This document shows positions 44,096 to 56,300 of a stretch of 64,000 nt of DNA, one piece after another; within the stretch, counting starts at the first letter, position 1, and each line of letters opens with the position of its first letter. Position numbers and translations under genes: made by a program. Source of the DNA: Chrysoperla carnea (Eukaryota > Arthropoda > Insecta > Neuroptera > Chrysopidae). Location of the stretch: assembly GCF_905475395.1 (NCBI RefSeq), contig NC_058339.1, forward strand, positions 80,442,520-80,506,519, given 5' to 3'. The notes under the pieces were generated by a model, which was given only the letters and a program-made list of their open reading frames with translations, was not told the origin of the DNA and searched no databases.

Positions 44096-44470
44096 AATTT
44101 TTTGTCTACGATTTGGATAAAAGAATATTTTCTTTAGTAATTCTTTTGACAATTGAACCACAAAAATAATAAGATCATATCTTAGGAATCAATCGGTTGG
44201 GTCAGTTCATATCTTAGGAATTTTACTGGCAACAGCATTTTCATTAGGTTGAAATTATCCTAAAACAAAGGACTACAGTCTAATGAAAAATCTAAGAAAA
44301 CGCTGCTGCCAGCAAAATTCCTAAGATATGAACTGATCTAACCAATTGATTCCTAAGATATGATCTTATCATTTTTGTGGTTCCATTGTCAAAAGGATTA
44401 TTGTTTTTTTTTAAAATCGGAATTACTACAGAAAATCTTCTTTTATCCAAATCGTAGACAAAAAAAATTT
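44096..44470. repeat. Long near-perfect inverted repeat (hairpin-forming element)
   Basis: GTCTACGATTTGGATAAAAG near 44104 is matched by CTTTTATCCAAATCGTAGAC near 44440. The arms (about 150-170 bp) share CACAAAAATAATAAGATCAT, TCTTAGGAATCAATCGGTTG and GGAATTTTACTGGCAACAGC with few changes. The spacer is about 55 bp and itself partly paired (TCATTAG...CTAATGA). The open frame at 44292-44504 is the right arm. Confidence 0.85.
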
Positions 44471-45882
44471 TTCTTTGCGTATTAACGAAAAGGGTTTCTG
44501 GCAAATAAAAATTATATTATTAAATTATAAAACTAAATGAGTTTAAAATTACAGCCCTATTAAAATGATTTGAAAACATTTTTTTTTTTAGATTAAGACT
44601 GTTGACTCGCTGTGGGCAGAGTGAAAAAAAATTACTTATTTTATTACGCGAAAGAATGACTGTCTTTATCTTGTTATAAATAATTTACTTACGGATAATT
44701 AACATGGAGAGTATAGGAGAGGCTGTGCATTTACTAAGTTTTTTAATTTTAGATAAAAAATAAACCATATTTAAGATATTTTCAAAAAACTAACTGAAAA
44801 TTGATGTATTTGTTCTAAAAAAAAAGAGAAATAGTAACGCAAAGTAAATCAATTTTATTGTTAAACAGAAACAACTATAAATATAGTATTGGTCGTTGAT
44901 GAAAGATGTCACTTTTAATACACCACTTAATACACAATTTTTATAATGAATATTGGGTATTTGTACATCAGCTGGTATATTATAGTTAAAAATTGTACTT
45001 AATTTAATTACAAATTCATATACTATTACCGTGTATATAAATCAAATCAATTTTTACAATGTTGTATTGAGACAACAATCTTAATCTGGCGCGGGGTTAG
45101 CAGGGGAAAAATAATTGCTAAAAGGGCATAAAAATTTTATTAAGAAATTGACTGAAAATGATCTTAAAATCAGCAAATTTTGTAGTTTTTCCGGGAATAA
45201 ACACTTGAAAACTCAGTTAATGCAACCATTCTCTCATTTCAATAAGAAAATTAATACCTAAAATCCATTTAATCTTGAAATCAACTTTTTCGTGACGTTT
45301 CTAGCTCTAATACCATTATCAAAATACATTTTCATGATGTAGATCCATTTTATCTAAATGCATACAATAATATTTGTATTGTTAAACATTTTTATATACA
45401 CACATATTGAATATAAATGACATTACGATATGATGTGATGATGTTCAAATGGGAAAAGTAGTAGCAATATGTAAGTACGTATATTATTATGTAGAGATGA
45501 AGAAGTAAAAAAAAAAGTAGCAGAAAAAGAGGGCAGACAAGTGACTGATGATGAACTGCGAATTGAAGATGACTACGATTTTCAATGAATAATGGTGAAT
45601 GATGGTGATGACGAACCTACTTAACAAGATATTATCATAAATAATGTTCTTTTTTTCTCACCTTTTTCTATGGTAGTTTAAAAAGATTTGTGAAAGAGAG
45701 TTATTCGAAAATATTTCATATTTTTGTAAGTGTAGTTTAAGGTATTTGTAAAGAGTGACACTCGGAATTCCATGATAATAAGTTGTTAAGGAATTTGGGA
45801 AGGAAGATGCTTATCTTTTATACATTCTTGGTTATTTAGTTGAATGGTGATTTAGCAGATCCAACTCAGAGGTTATTTCTTG

Positions 45883-46119
45883 TCATTTTTCGCCGGTTAA
45901 TAAAAAAATTATCGTATTCGGCTTGCTAATACCTAGATTTGCAAGACTGTTAGACTTAGTGTTTGTTCTTCTTGAAGTGTAATCCATTTCTGGCCGTAGG
46001 GCTGATTTCTGGTACTTGACTAACAGAAAAAATTGCAAGATGATCATCTGCAACGCAAAACTGTTGGAAACCCTTATATTACGAATGTGTTCAGGATTCC
46101 ATTCTATAATAGTCTGCAC
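45883..46119 (-). pseudogene. Possible fragment of a non-LTR retrotransposon (RTE-like 3' end)
   Basis: The minus frame begins just downstream of KEWVQTIIEWNPEHIRN. This resembles the W.xxIxEWxPxxxRxRGR motif near the end of many insect RTE-type reverse transcriptases. The rest of the 78 codons does not match the family in my memory. No reverse transcriptase motif is nearby, so the call is weak. Confidence 0.25.
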
Positions 46120-46288
46120 CCACTCTTTGTTTGACTACTCAAAGCATAAATAATTGACATGGAGATTTTGCTACCCTATCGCTTATTATTAAATTTTCCA
46201 AATTATGTAAAAGGCACAGTTTAGTAGACATTCAGTCTAACAATCCACGCCTTTGCTCAACAACATCTTAGTTCATGGGTGTGTTGAT

Positions 46289-46420
46289 CAGGGGTGGATC
46301 CTGAATTTATGGGGGCCTGGGTTAATATTACATAAGGGCAGGCCAAATTACTCAACTAATTACCATTTTTGCAAAAAACTTTTACTATAGTGATATATAG
46401 TCATAAAAAACGCACATTAT
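46289..46420 (+). mobile_element. Probable hAT-type element terminus
   Basis: CAGGGGTGGATCCTGAATTT followed by GGGGGCCTGGGTTAA has the style of hAT ends and resembles the 20.62-kb element. No opposite terminus was identified, so the right limit is approximate. Confidence 0.35.
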
Positions 46421-46439
46421 AGTTTATAGGTATACTCTG

Positions 46440-46660
46440 TAGAAAAAGAGAACGCTATTGAGCTACCGTAACAATTTCTCAGTGGCGACGTCAACAAATA
46501 ATACATACAGATACGCTAGCTCGGCGCGATCTCTTTCTTACCTGCGGACAATCTCACTTATGGCTAGCGCTTTCACTCGCGCACTCTGTCTTATGCTTTC
46601 CATGAGTATAATTATGTGATTCAAATCAGTCAGTTGCAACTACTGACTGACACCTGGTGC
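46440..46660 (-). promoter_or_regulatory. CpG-richer island with a splice donor: possible 5' non-coding exon or promoter
   Basis: This block (GAGCTACCGTAACA..., CTCGGCGCGATCTC, CACTCGCGCACTCTG) is far richer in CG than its surroundings. On the minus strand GATTGTCCGCAG is followed by GTAAGA, a good donor. It could be a 5' UTR exon of a minus-strand gene such as RCC1L 5 kb away, or a transposon fragment. Nothing coding is visible. Confidence 0.2.
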
Positions 46661-49600
46661 TTAACCTGATTTAAACAATTTTGGATTTAGTTATTTCGAA
46701 ATTGTGTATTTACATCGTGAGAAATTTATTTATCTACATTTCTTACCAATATTTCGATTTTGCGACTTTTTTTACACCCTTCAATAATTTTGATATGGGA
46801 TAACCGGTAGATAAGATTAGAACTACGACCAAGGGTCAAACTGTTTTTCAGAAGACGTTGAATATTTAGAAGAATATTAAGAAACCATAGTAATTTGCAA
46901 AATACTGTTCAAATGTATAACAAATTCTATAGGCTACTGTTATTTTTTTTTAAGTTTTAAGCCTGTTTATGACTATCAAATTGACTGCTTGAAATCATTA
47001 GCGATTTTCCCAAAAACCAACCTACCTTTATTTAAAATTTGCATTGGTTTGGAGACAGTATTTTAGTTTGACAAATATTAATCGTAATTGGATCTTTGAA
47101 AATAATACTCGAATATTTTTCTACATATTTTTATATAATAAAATTACATAACATAATTTTTCGCACAACTATTTAATTTTTTTTGTTCATTAAAAATTAA
47201 TTTACAGAAACATTTATACAAGTTATTCGCCATACATTTCTTTGTATATTTTTAATGGTTTTTTGTTTTTTTTTTTGGTTTTGAATTTCGATAAACATAC
47301 AATTTTACAATCATTCTAAATATAATTGCATTATAAATATTATTACATTTTACATAAATATACTTTTTTTCCGAGAAAAATGGGGAAAACGTTTTGTAAT
47401 TTCCAGATCAAAATATTGTAATATTTACAAACATCAAGTTAAAAAAAAATTAATTTTTAAAAGGAATTTAATAAGTTAGAATTATGTTTAAAAAGTGAGC
47501 AACTATTTACTGTGTAATAACTGGAAATAAAAATGTTTTCTCCATTGTGTTTACATAATTTAAGTACAACGGCAATTTTTTGTTCCTTTATTAAATGTTA
47601 GTTTTCCGCAAATTGTCTGATTGGTAAAAATATTTTATCTACTGATATTTACATAACTGGATAAAATATAGATAGACTGAAATTTCATTGTCCGGAATTA
47701 CCATAATTTGAAGAATTATTTAAATTGTTGCACATTTTTATTTTTTCTTAAAAATTTTTGTATGAAATATTATTTATATGAAATGTAAATTTGAATCTAA
47801 TTCAATATTAGTTATTTGTTTTGTAATGACTAGTTGAAAAGCATTTACAACAATCAACAACAAGGTACAGTACATTTCAAAAATAATTAAATAAATAAAT
47901 TAAAGTAATACGTTTTAGGTACTAAAATGTTTTTAGGTTTTTTATATTATTTACAAAATACAGTATTAGTTAGTTGATATGAATCTATTTTTTTTTTAAT
48001 ATTTAGAATAAAAACACATAGAAACTTGAAAGGAATAACAATTATAATAACAAAAATTTTCAATTTGATTAGATTTTTATGCAATGTTTATAACACATAA
48101 GTACATAAAGTTGCATATATAAAACGAGTTATGGTTCGTCTTTTAACAGTACACTATTGAAATATGGTATGGGTTTTTCTTTAAAACGAATTTAACGAGT
48201 CATTATTTAGTTGCATTATATGAAAATGAATATAAATAAATACAAAAATCGTTCCAGATAAATTACTCTATCAAATTTTTTGACGATTGAACATTAAATC
48301 TATAATTAGTTTTACTTGCAATAAATATTGAAAAACTCATATTTTTGAATACATAAATTTTTTCAAAGACTTTCTTTGTGTTTTTATTCAAATTTTTAAC
48401 TGCAAAAGTTGTGTGATTAAAATTTTGTTTTATATATTAAAAAATTGTTTCTATATGACACATTTTTTTTCAAAGGAGAACAGGGAAGTTATCTGTTAAT
48501 AGAAAATAAACTATATTTTAATGCTTATGACAATTTTTTGTGAAAAGTTTCAAAAATCAATTTAAATCAGAATATTTTGACAATTTCAGTAATATTTCGT
48601 ATTCATTATTCGATTTATAATTATTTAATTATATATAATTCTCATTTCGATTAGTAAAATTTATATACATTAAACGTTTCGAATTTTCGAAACATTTATA
48701 AGGGTAGAGGAAAGAAAGGGCTATAGTAGAAGATCCGAATTAGGGTCGACCTTCACCCATCTGTTTACCGAATGAAAGTTATTTTTTATGAAATGTAAAA
48801 TATTAACAAATATCCCTGCAATGGGTTGCCTAAAAAAAGTTAGTCAAGACTACTATTAGTGAAAATACCAAGAGTAAAAGCTTTTGAAATTCCTCTCTGA
48901 CCGACATATCTAACGAATTTTGGTCTACTCGAAAGTAAAAGTCATAAGAAATATGAAGCAGCTGAATTGTCTGCATCTTTTCGTTTTCTACTATCGCATT
49001 TATACAAGTTGAAAATAGTAATTACGTGCATCTGTTAATTCATTGACTCGCATATCTAAATAAAGATAATTTTGTTAGAAATACAGTGGCATATGATTGG
49101 CCACGAAATATTGGTCAAAAATAAAGTTTACAAGCTTTCCAAGTTTTGATATTAATATTAAAAATAGTTTTGACCATATTTTTTAGGCAACCCATTACAG
49201 GAATACTTAATATTTTAACATTTCATAAAAAATAACTTTCATTCGGTAAACAGATGGGTGAAGGCCGACCCTAATTCGGATCTTCTACTACTTCAGGATA
49301 TTGGATTAATGAGTTTCGAGGACAATACGAGGATAGGCTGGTTTGATAAATATTATACATGTAAATATATTTTATCTGTTAATTTTATTTTTATTTTCTA
49401 ATGACTAAAACTTAGACATTATGCAGTTATTTTGGACATCAAAATTTAGATATAGATATTAATTATATTATTTTTAAAAATTTACATACATTTAATAATT
49501 ATATGTTTGAGTGTACTGTTATCACAGTCATCCATAGTGGTTGATAAATTTAACTTGCATCAACAACAGGAAAGATAGGTGTAGCAAAAAGTTAAGGGAA

Positions 49601-52140
49601 TGGTTGGCAAAGAAAAAATATTCGTGCCTTAAAAGGAAATGAAATATACGATTATGAAATAGTAGCTTTGAGATTTTGGAGATTTTTCTAAAATCGAATA
49701 TATTCTCCTTATCTTCTGGTTACATCTTTGATGGCAGGAGACATTTTCAAGAAACAAATTAGAATAGATTAGTTTTTAAAAATTGACAAAACTGTTTATA
49801 ATACACATATATTTCTTGGGAGATCTTAACATTTGTCTTCTGCGAATAAATTAAAATACATTTTTTTTTTTTCAAATTCTTGAGGAAAATCATCACAATT
49901 ATTTTGCTATTAAAACTCAAACTCAAAAATATTCGGTTCACCAACAGATTTCCGTTATATTATGTACTTGCATACGATTTTGACAGAATTTTTAGGATAT
50001 TTTGATCGAATGCCAAACTACAAAATTCGTTGCATTTCCATTATGACGTAATCAATTCCCGGTTATATGATGCGTTAAAAAATACAAAGCACTATGCTTA
50101 TAAAATCTTAATTCAAAATATTAAAAAAAAATATTTTGAAATAAGCTTAATTATTTCAATTAATTTCTTAAAAAGGTACTTTTTAATTAAAAGTAATTAA
50201 TTAATTCATTTAAAATTAATTAGAAATTATTTACAATTTATGTTTGAAAATTTTAGTTTTTGATTTTAAAATAAAAGTTAAATTAAAATTAAATAGATAT
50301 GATATTGAAAAAAATTTAATTTATCGACAAAATTAAATGTACAATATTTACAAAAATATAATAATAAATTTCAAACAGTGACTATTTTTAAAGTTTTCTT
50401 ATTTATCGAATGTTTAATTATATTTTACACATATTAGGTAATTTTTATTTACTTATTTCCAAATAAATATTAATTATTATAGATAAATAAATAATGAATA
50501 ATAATTAAATAAATTAATATTTTTAAAAACTTATACATTTACTTTATTTTTCTCTTTTTTGGTATTTTGTGACTAGAAAACGTTTTCGTTTTTCGATGTG
50601 ATTACAATAGAAAATTCAAAAAAAAAAAATGTTTACAGGTGGTTTTAAAGAGAAGATGGTTTCTGAATTTTGATGTGAAATTAATCAATTTTTAACGAAT
50701 TAAATCGGTAAATTGGAAACCAACGAAAATTTAAGAAAATCATCAGAGTTAAAGCCTTCTTTTAGTGTTGTTTGAAACATTTTGCGAAAAAGTTATTTCT
50801 GTCACCTTCGAATCTATATGTTATTTCGATCTTGTCTTTGGGATTTGCAGTTATTTTGTAGTCCCAATAACTTAAGTGAAAGGAGTGAATAGTGATACAA
50901 AAATTATAAATATAGAAATTAACTATTTTTTTGAAGTGTAAATCAAAAACCTTTTGCGGTAGCTAAAGGGAAAGTTAGTAAAAAAATCCAAAAAGTTTTT
51001 CAAGACACGCCAGCGATATTTACCAGGACAAGCATATACCTTGCAGAAACCTTAGAGGCTGCTAGGAATTTTTAGTTATTTATTTAAGAATTCAGATTTG
51101 TTAATTTACAAAAACACATAGGTAAGTATACTTTATCACTAAAATCGCAAGAGTAAAAATATTCTAAGTATAATGTTATTGTAATAACACTTAGAATGTT
51201 TTAACCGGTGCAATCAGTATTTTTGGTATCTTTCACATTTATGATGCTTAACTTGAAGAAACTTTCTAAAAACTTACGATAATTTTACGACGTTAACTAC
51301 TATTTTTCAATTTTAAGTAATATAGGTACAATAATTTTAAAACCAACCTGTAAAACTAACTATAGGGTGAGTTAAATAAAACAATAGGAAACCATTTTAT
51401 CGTTCAACAGAGAACTAAAGAGTCTTTTACATAATGAAGTGGAGAATAATTTAAATTAAAAAAAAAAAAAATTATTATTGCACACGTTGCCATCATATCC
51501 ATCATACATAGAATAAATAATAATTTTCTATTTTAAAAATCACATTGGCATTTAAAAAATAAAATAAAGTGTATATTAATCGTAATGTTAACGATAAGTA
51601 ACGATGAAATGTGATAATTATACACAATCGAGTTTTCTCTTTCATTGAGATAAAGAGAGATGGCTGATTTATCAAATGTTTCTTTTTTTACATCTTTGCC
51701 TCACATATTATTTTTAATCGATATACAAAATGTCTCCGAATAACTGTTCATTAATTTCAGGAATGATAATCTTTAATAAATAAAATATTCTTAGACTTTT
51801 CCGCTCAACGGTGCAAGTTTTAACTCAACTTGTTAACAACAATTGTATGATAGTTGTAATTTTTCCTCCGCTGACGCTTTTGAACGCTGTAGACGCAATT
51901 AACTATTCTTTAGCACAAGAACTTACGAAGGTCAAAATGTTGATTAAGGGAACATTGCTTTGCTATTCATCAATCTATGAGGTACAGCGCAATTTAACGT
52001 GACACATTTTTACCATTTTCTCAAAAAAATTTTCTCAAATCCATGGAAAAAATTTAAAGTAGATAAAACTTTTTATTTTTAATGTTGATGAAAAACATTT
52101 ATTAATCTTGATCAAAAATTTACGAAAATGGGATTTATTT
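46661..52140. other. Intergenic AT-rich interval
   Basis: Apart from the TIR element at 48726-49288, about 5.5 kb of very AT-rich sequence without recognisable exons, RNA genes or tandem repeats. The frame at 51811-52002 has no ATG start and no family signature. Confidence 0.55.
48726..49288. mobile_element. 563-bp MITE with ~113-bp terminal inverted repeats and TA target site
   Basis: The left end GTAGAAGATCCGAATTAGGG is mirrored by CCCTAATTCGGATCTTCTAC, and TA flanks both sides. The arms extend through TCACCCATCTGTTTACCGAA and AAAGTTATTTTTTATGAAAT to CAATGGGTTGCCTAAAAAA. The interior has no transposase. TA duplication and long TIRs fit a Tc1/mariner-type non-autonomous element. Confidence 0.85.
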
Positions 52141-52146
52141 AAACGT

Positions 52147-52675
52147 ATTAAGGCAAGAGTACAGTTAAAGATGTTACAATTAAAGAAAAATGAAAAAATC
52201 CGCTCGCATTTTGCTTAAACCTGATGGAATGTGTTTTTTAGGTGTCAAATATAAATTTTTATGGCATGCCTTAGTGATGCAAATGTTTCAGTTTGTTAAT
52301 AAACAATAAATTGTTAATTCAATCAAACGATTAATGTTAAAGTTGACTTACAAAATTAATATACAGGCAATTTGAATTACGTATACGTTATACGTGTATG
52401 ATAGTTTTCGATTATTTGACATTTACGTCATAATAGTTGCCTATTTACTAATTTTTTAAGTGAACTTTAACGTCGAACGTTTCATTGAATTAAAAATTTA
52501 TTGTTTATTAACAAATACTAACTTTCGCAACATTAACTCATGCCTTACTAATGATATTTGACACCCAAGAAACACATTCCATGAGGTTTTAGCAAAATGC
52601 GAGCGGTTTCTATCATTTTCCTTTATTAGCCGATTTTTGTAACATTTATTACTGTACTATAAACCTTATGAAGTA
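52147..52675. mobile_element. ~530-bp inverted-repeat MITE downstream of the ETS gene
   Basis: The arms include CCGCTCGCATTTTGC, CTGATGGAATGTGTTTTTTA, GTTAATAAACAATAAATT and GTTAAAGTTGACTTA on the left. Their inverses on the right (GCAAAATGCGAGCGG, CACATTCCATGAGG, AATTTATTGTTTATTAAC, AAGTGAACTTTAAC) carry moderate divergence. The arms are about 200 bp with a spacer of about 85 bp. Confidence 0.75.
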
Positions 52676-52698
52676 TCCTGAAAACCATAATTCGGAAC

Positions 52699-52704
52699 TT
52701 TATT
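52699..52704 (-). promoter_or_regulatory. Probable poly(A) signal of the ETS gene
   Basis: AATAAA on the minus strand about 350 nt beyond the TAA that ends the extended frame and about 470 nt beyond the first TGA stop. Confidence 0.35.
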
Positions 52705-53052
52705 TAGCGAATGAGATTACAGCGGAAAAAATAACAACAATTTTGTTTTGCCACCGATCCATTTTTATAACAAATCGATTGAAATCTTATTAGAAAAATT
52801 TAGATTGAATGATGAAAATTGAGATGGTGGGGGGGGGGCAAGAGGTCAAATCCCAATTGCCTAGACGCCCCCGTTCTTGAAGTCCAGACCTGCTTATAGG
52901 TTAATTCACCTCAGTGTTGATTAACACGAACTTTTATCAAATTTCAATATCACACTTATAATTTAAGAATAGTTATTCCAAGACATCCTGTATCTATTGT
53001 TTCACTTCACTTCTTGCACTTCAAATGAAAATGATTTTCACCCTTGTATTTT

Positions 53053-53175
53053 TTACATATGAATTCGTCGATAACTAGCTGCCGTTGGTGCAGTTACACC
53101 AGTTGCAGCACCCCAATCTTGTGGTGTATGATGTGGTGTAGTCGATACCGTGGCTGAGGGTGATGTACCTACCGG
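53053..53175 (-). CDS. Candidate stop-codon readthrough extension of the ETS factor (40 codons + TAA)
   Basis: Directly after the TGA at 53176-53178 the same frame stays open for 40 codons: PVGTSPSATVSTTPHHTPQD, then WGAATGVTAPTAASYRRIHM, then TAA. Its composition (Ser, Thr, Pro, Ala, His, Gly) continues that of the upstream tail. Its G+C is near 50%, against about 25% just beyond the TAA. The stop context is TGA-C, the leakiest tetranucleotide, although the next codon is CCG rather than the CTA of the strongest motif. Alternatives: an in-frame stop created by sequencing error or mutation, or a GC-rich 3' UTR. No transcript or comparative data were available. Confidence 0.5.
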   Translation of the reverse strand, partial: PVGTSPSATVSTTPHHTPQDWGAATGVTAPTAASYRRIHM

Positions 53176-53333
53176 TCAAGCATAATGTGGATATGAACTT
53201 AACGGTGGTGCTCCTAAATGTGGTCCACCTGGATGATGGCTAATGGAGTGACTAGCTGCTGATGCGGCAATATTTGAATATAAATTCGCACCTGGATTAC
53301 TCCAATATGATGTTGGTGATTGAAATATTGATG
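53176..53333 (-). CDS. Ets65A-like: ETS factor last exon (to first stop)
   Basis: After a CTCTTGTTACAG acceptor it reads [20 protein letters not shown], then [32 protein letters not shown] and [13 protein letters not shown] corresponds to YWNSPTGGIY in vertebrate ERG. The His/Ser/Pro/Ala-rich tail is normal for the insect branch. Confidence 0.9.
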
Positions 53334-56300
53334 CTGTAACAAGAGAAAAATAATTTTTAAGTGTGATTTTAAACATATACAGGTTTATTTTTCGATTGGA
53401 TGAAGTTTCTTAAATTTTGATTGAAATTGCTCCTGAATACCACTTTTTAAAATTTTAGTTGATATCTCAGAAGTTGCTATTTTAATCGTTAAGGGTATTC
53501 ATTTTTTGTTGTTTTCGGATCAATTTATGCTGAGAAAATGATGAAGTTTGAGGAAAAACATTTTCCCCTTTGAAAAAACCGAAAAAAATTACAAACAATT
53601 TTTGTTTTAGAATTTGATAAAATTTAGTGTTTAGGGTACTATGACCCAAAAAAAAAAAAAAATTTGATTATTTTAAGTAGCTTTTGAGAGGTTACCTAAA
53701 ATTCTATGCGAAAAGATTGTATTCTGAAGCAAATCGGGAGATATTTCGAAAAATACTCTAATCTTATCGTCAATTTATATGGATTTTTATGTCTTTTTTG
53801 GTCTTTACTACTCTCGATAATCGTGTTGCCATTGAAGGATGAATTTTTAGTGTTATTTACTGAAATTGTTTCAGGATAAAAATACGCTAGAATACAATTT
53901 TAATCAATATATCTTTGAAACTGCTCGCCCGATCATGAAAAGGAACCAATTTTTTTCTTTTGGATCAAAATCACTTTAGAAAATGATTATTACCTAAATC
54001 GGAAAAAAGTATTTTATAATTCTCTTATATTTTAGTGTCCGATTTTTATAAAATTTGATAAATATTGAATTCAACTCAAAAATTGAGTTCATTTAACGTT
54101 AAGATGCGTAGTTTTTGAGATGTAGCCTACAAACTTATACGAAAAGATTGTAAAGGAGCGATTTTATATAAATTTCGATCTAAACGTGTAAAATGGGAAA
54201 ATTACCCTAAATAATTCGTAGGTATCAAAAGTTGGTTGATTTTGTGATTGGCCGACCAGTTTCTAAGGTATAGAATGAAGAATTTGCTCCATAATATCAA
54301 TCTTTGTTTACGAGTTAGTGTATATTAGTTATTGTTAGTGAGTTTTTGAAGATTTCAAAATCTTTTTTGAAAAATTGCATTTTACCTTTAAACTGCCTCT
54401 ATTATGTATTATAACGTGGGATTGAAAGTTATTTGCCAATTATTAAAAATGGATTCACTCTTACATTGTACTTGAATACTTGGACTACTTAAGATTTTAA
54501 TAAAAAATTGGACCATACACTGCTGCAAATTTATTTGATCAACATAAATTTATGTATTTCATTATCTTTGTACTAGATAATGTACATAATGCAATACACA
54601 ACATAGTTTATGTTGTTATTAAAAGCAATAAACATAAATCTATGTTACAAAATTGATTCACCTCAAAAGAAAGTAATGTGAAATTTATTGCTTGAAAAAC
54701 TATTCTTTTTCTATATTCTATCCCTTTTATAGTTAGATATAATAACGCCCTTATTTACAACATTAGTAAGTTTTATTAATACTATCATTATTACTGCAGT
54801 CATAATAGTAATCATAAAATAAAAATAATGTAATAAAAATTAACTGTTTACTGTGTTTGCTCGAAACATCGAGAAGTGTAGGGGAGAGGCTTGTACTTCG
54901 ATAAAAATTGTTAATAATGCTTTATCTCATATTTAAAAATCAAAAATTCAGTTATAAGAGAAAATATTAAAGAATTTTTCGACAAGTTTACTAAGCCCTT
55001 ATTCTAAACAAAAGTTGCTTTAATGTTGGAACATTATCAAGTTTTTTGAAATTGCATAGACAACTTTTGGCAACTTTTGAATAAATTTATTGAAAACAGA
55101 ATTTTTGAAAAATTCTTTCATACATTCGCTCCGTGCATGAGTTTTATTTCAAGGAGTTATCATAGTAACGACACACTGCTATATTTATATATTTGTATGG
55201 ATGAACATATAAGTCTATGCAATATATACATGTTTTACATATTACATTGAAAATTTTTTCAATAATTTTAATTTGATATTTTTGTTTACCATTTACATAT
55301 AAACAATTGAAAATTAGTTAATAAAACGCTTGATTGATTGCTTTATTTATCGAAAATATCGTAAAATTTTTTTTTTTTGTTTTTTGACATCAATTATTCT
55401 CAAAATTATCGTGTGACAAAAATTTGTCCACAAAAAGACTTACTTATTTTATTAATTTATTTATTTTACTTCTGGAAGCAGATTCAATCGAGGTGGGTTG
55501 TACCTGTGTATAGAAACCAGAAAAAATACAAAATGATATACAAAAATAATATATCAAACTATAAATGTATCAAACAATTTTCAGAGTAAATAGGATAATT
55601 TTCTATTCAAAATTATATAATGAAACCTATCAGATATGTAATATTATTTCCCAGAACGTTTTATACTGAGAACCATCTTTTATTGTGAAAATTAAATCAA
55701 AATTTTCTATAAATATTCATCATAATATTGAAGTGTTTAATAAATATATGTACAGTGATTTCAAGTGATCTAATGTGTTATGCAATTGACACGTGACATA
55801 TGTAATAATAAATATTTATACAGCTTATGTAATCAAAAAGAAATTGCAATATTTTTTGTAAAAATAACAGAAGGGGATTTATTTCTGTTAAAATTTGTTT
55901 TATAAACTTTATTTTCAAGTTTTATTTATAAAAATATCACATTTTTACAAAAAAAAGACTGAATGAATAAAATATGAATTTATTTAGTTTGTTCAAGCAA
56001 GTAACGTTTAATGGGTAACGCTGAAAGCGAATGAACGATAAAACTGTAATTTTAAACTCAATAATCAGGTATTACTTAAATGGTGGAAACGCAGATAAGT
56101 TATACATAACATATACTTAATATATTAAACATACTGTTCACTGCGCCTACACCTTTTCAAGATACTTATTACTATGTGCCTCTACACAATCGCGAAGTAG
56201 CCCGAAGTTGGGCGAGGATCAAGAAATGTGGAGGTGACACTTGTGAAGATTTGTAGCATATTCTCGCGTTGCTTTGCCCAATTTCGCTAAAAAAGCGGGT

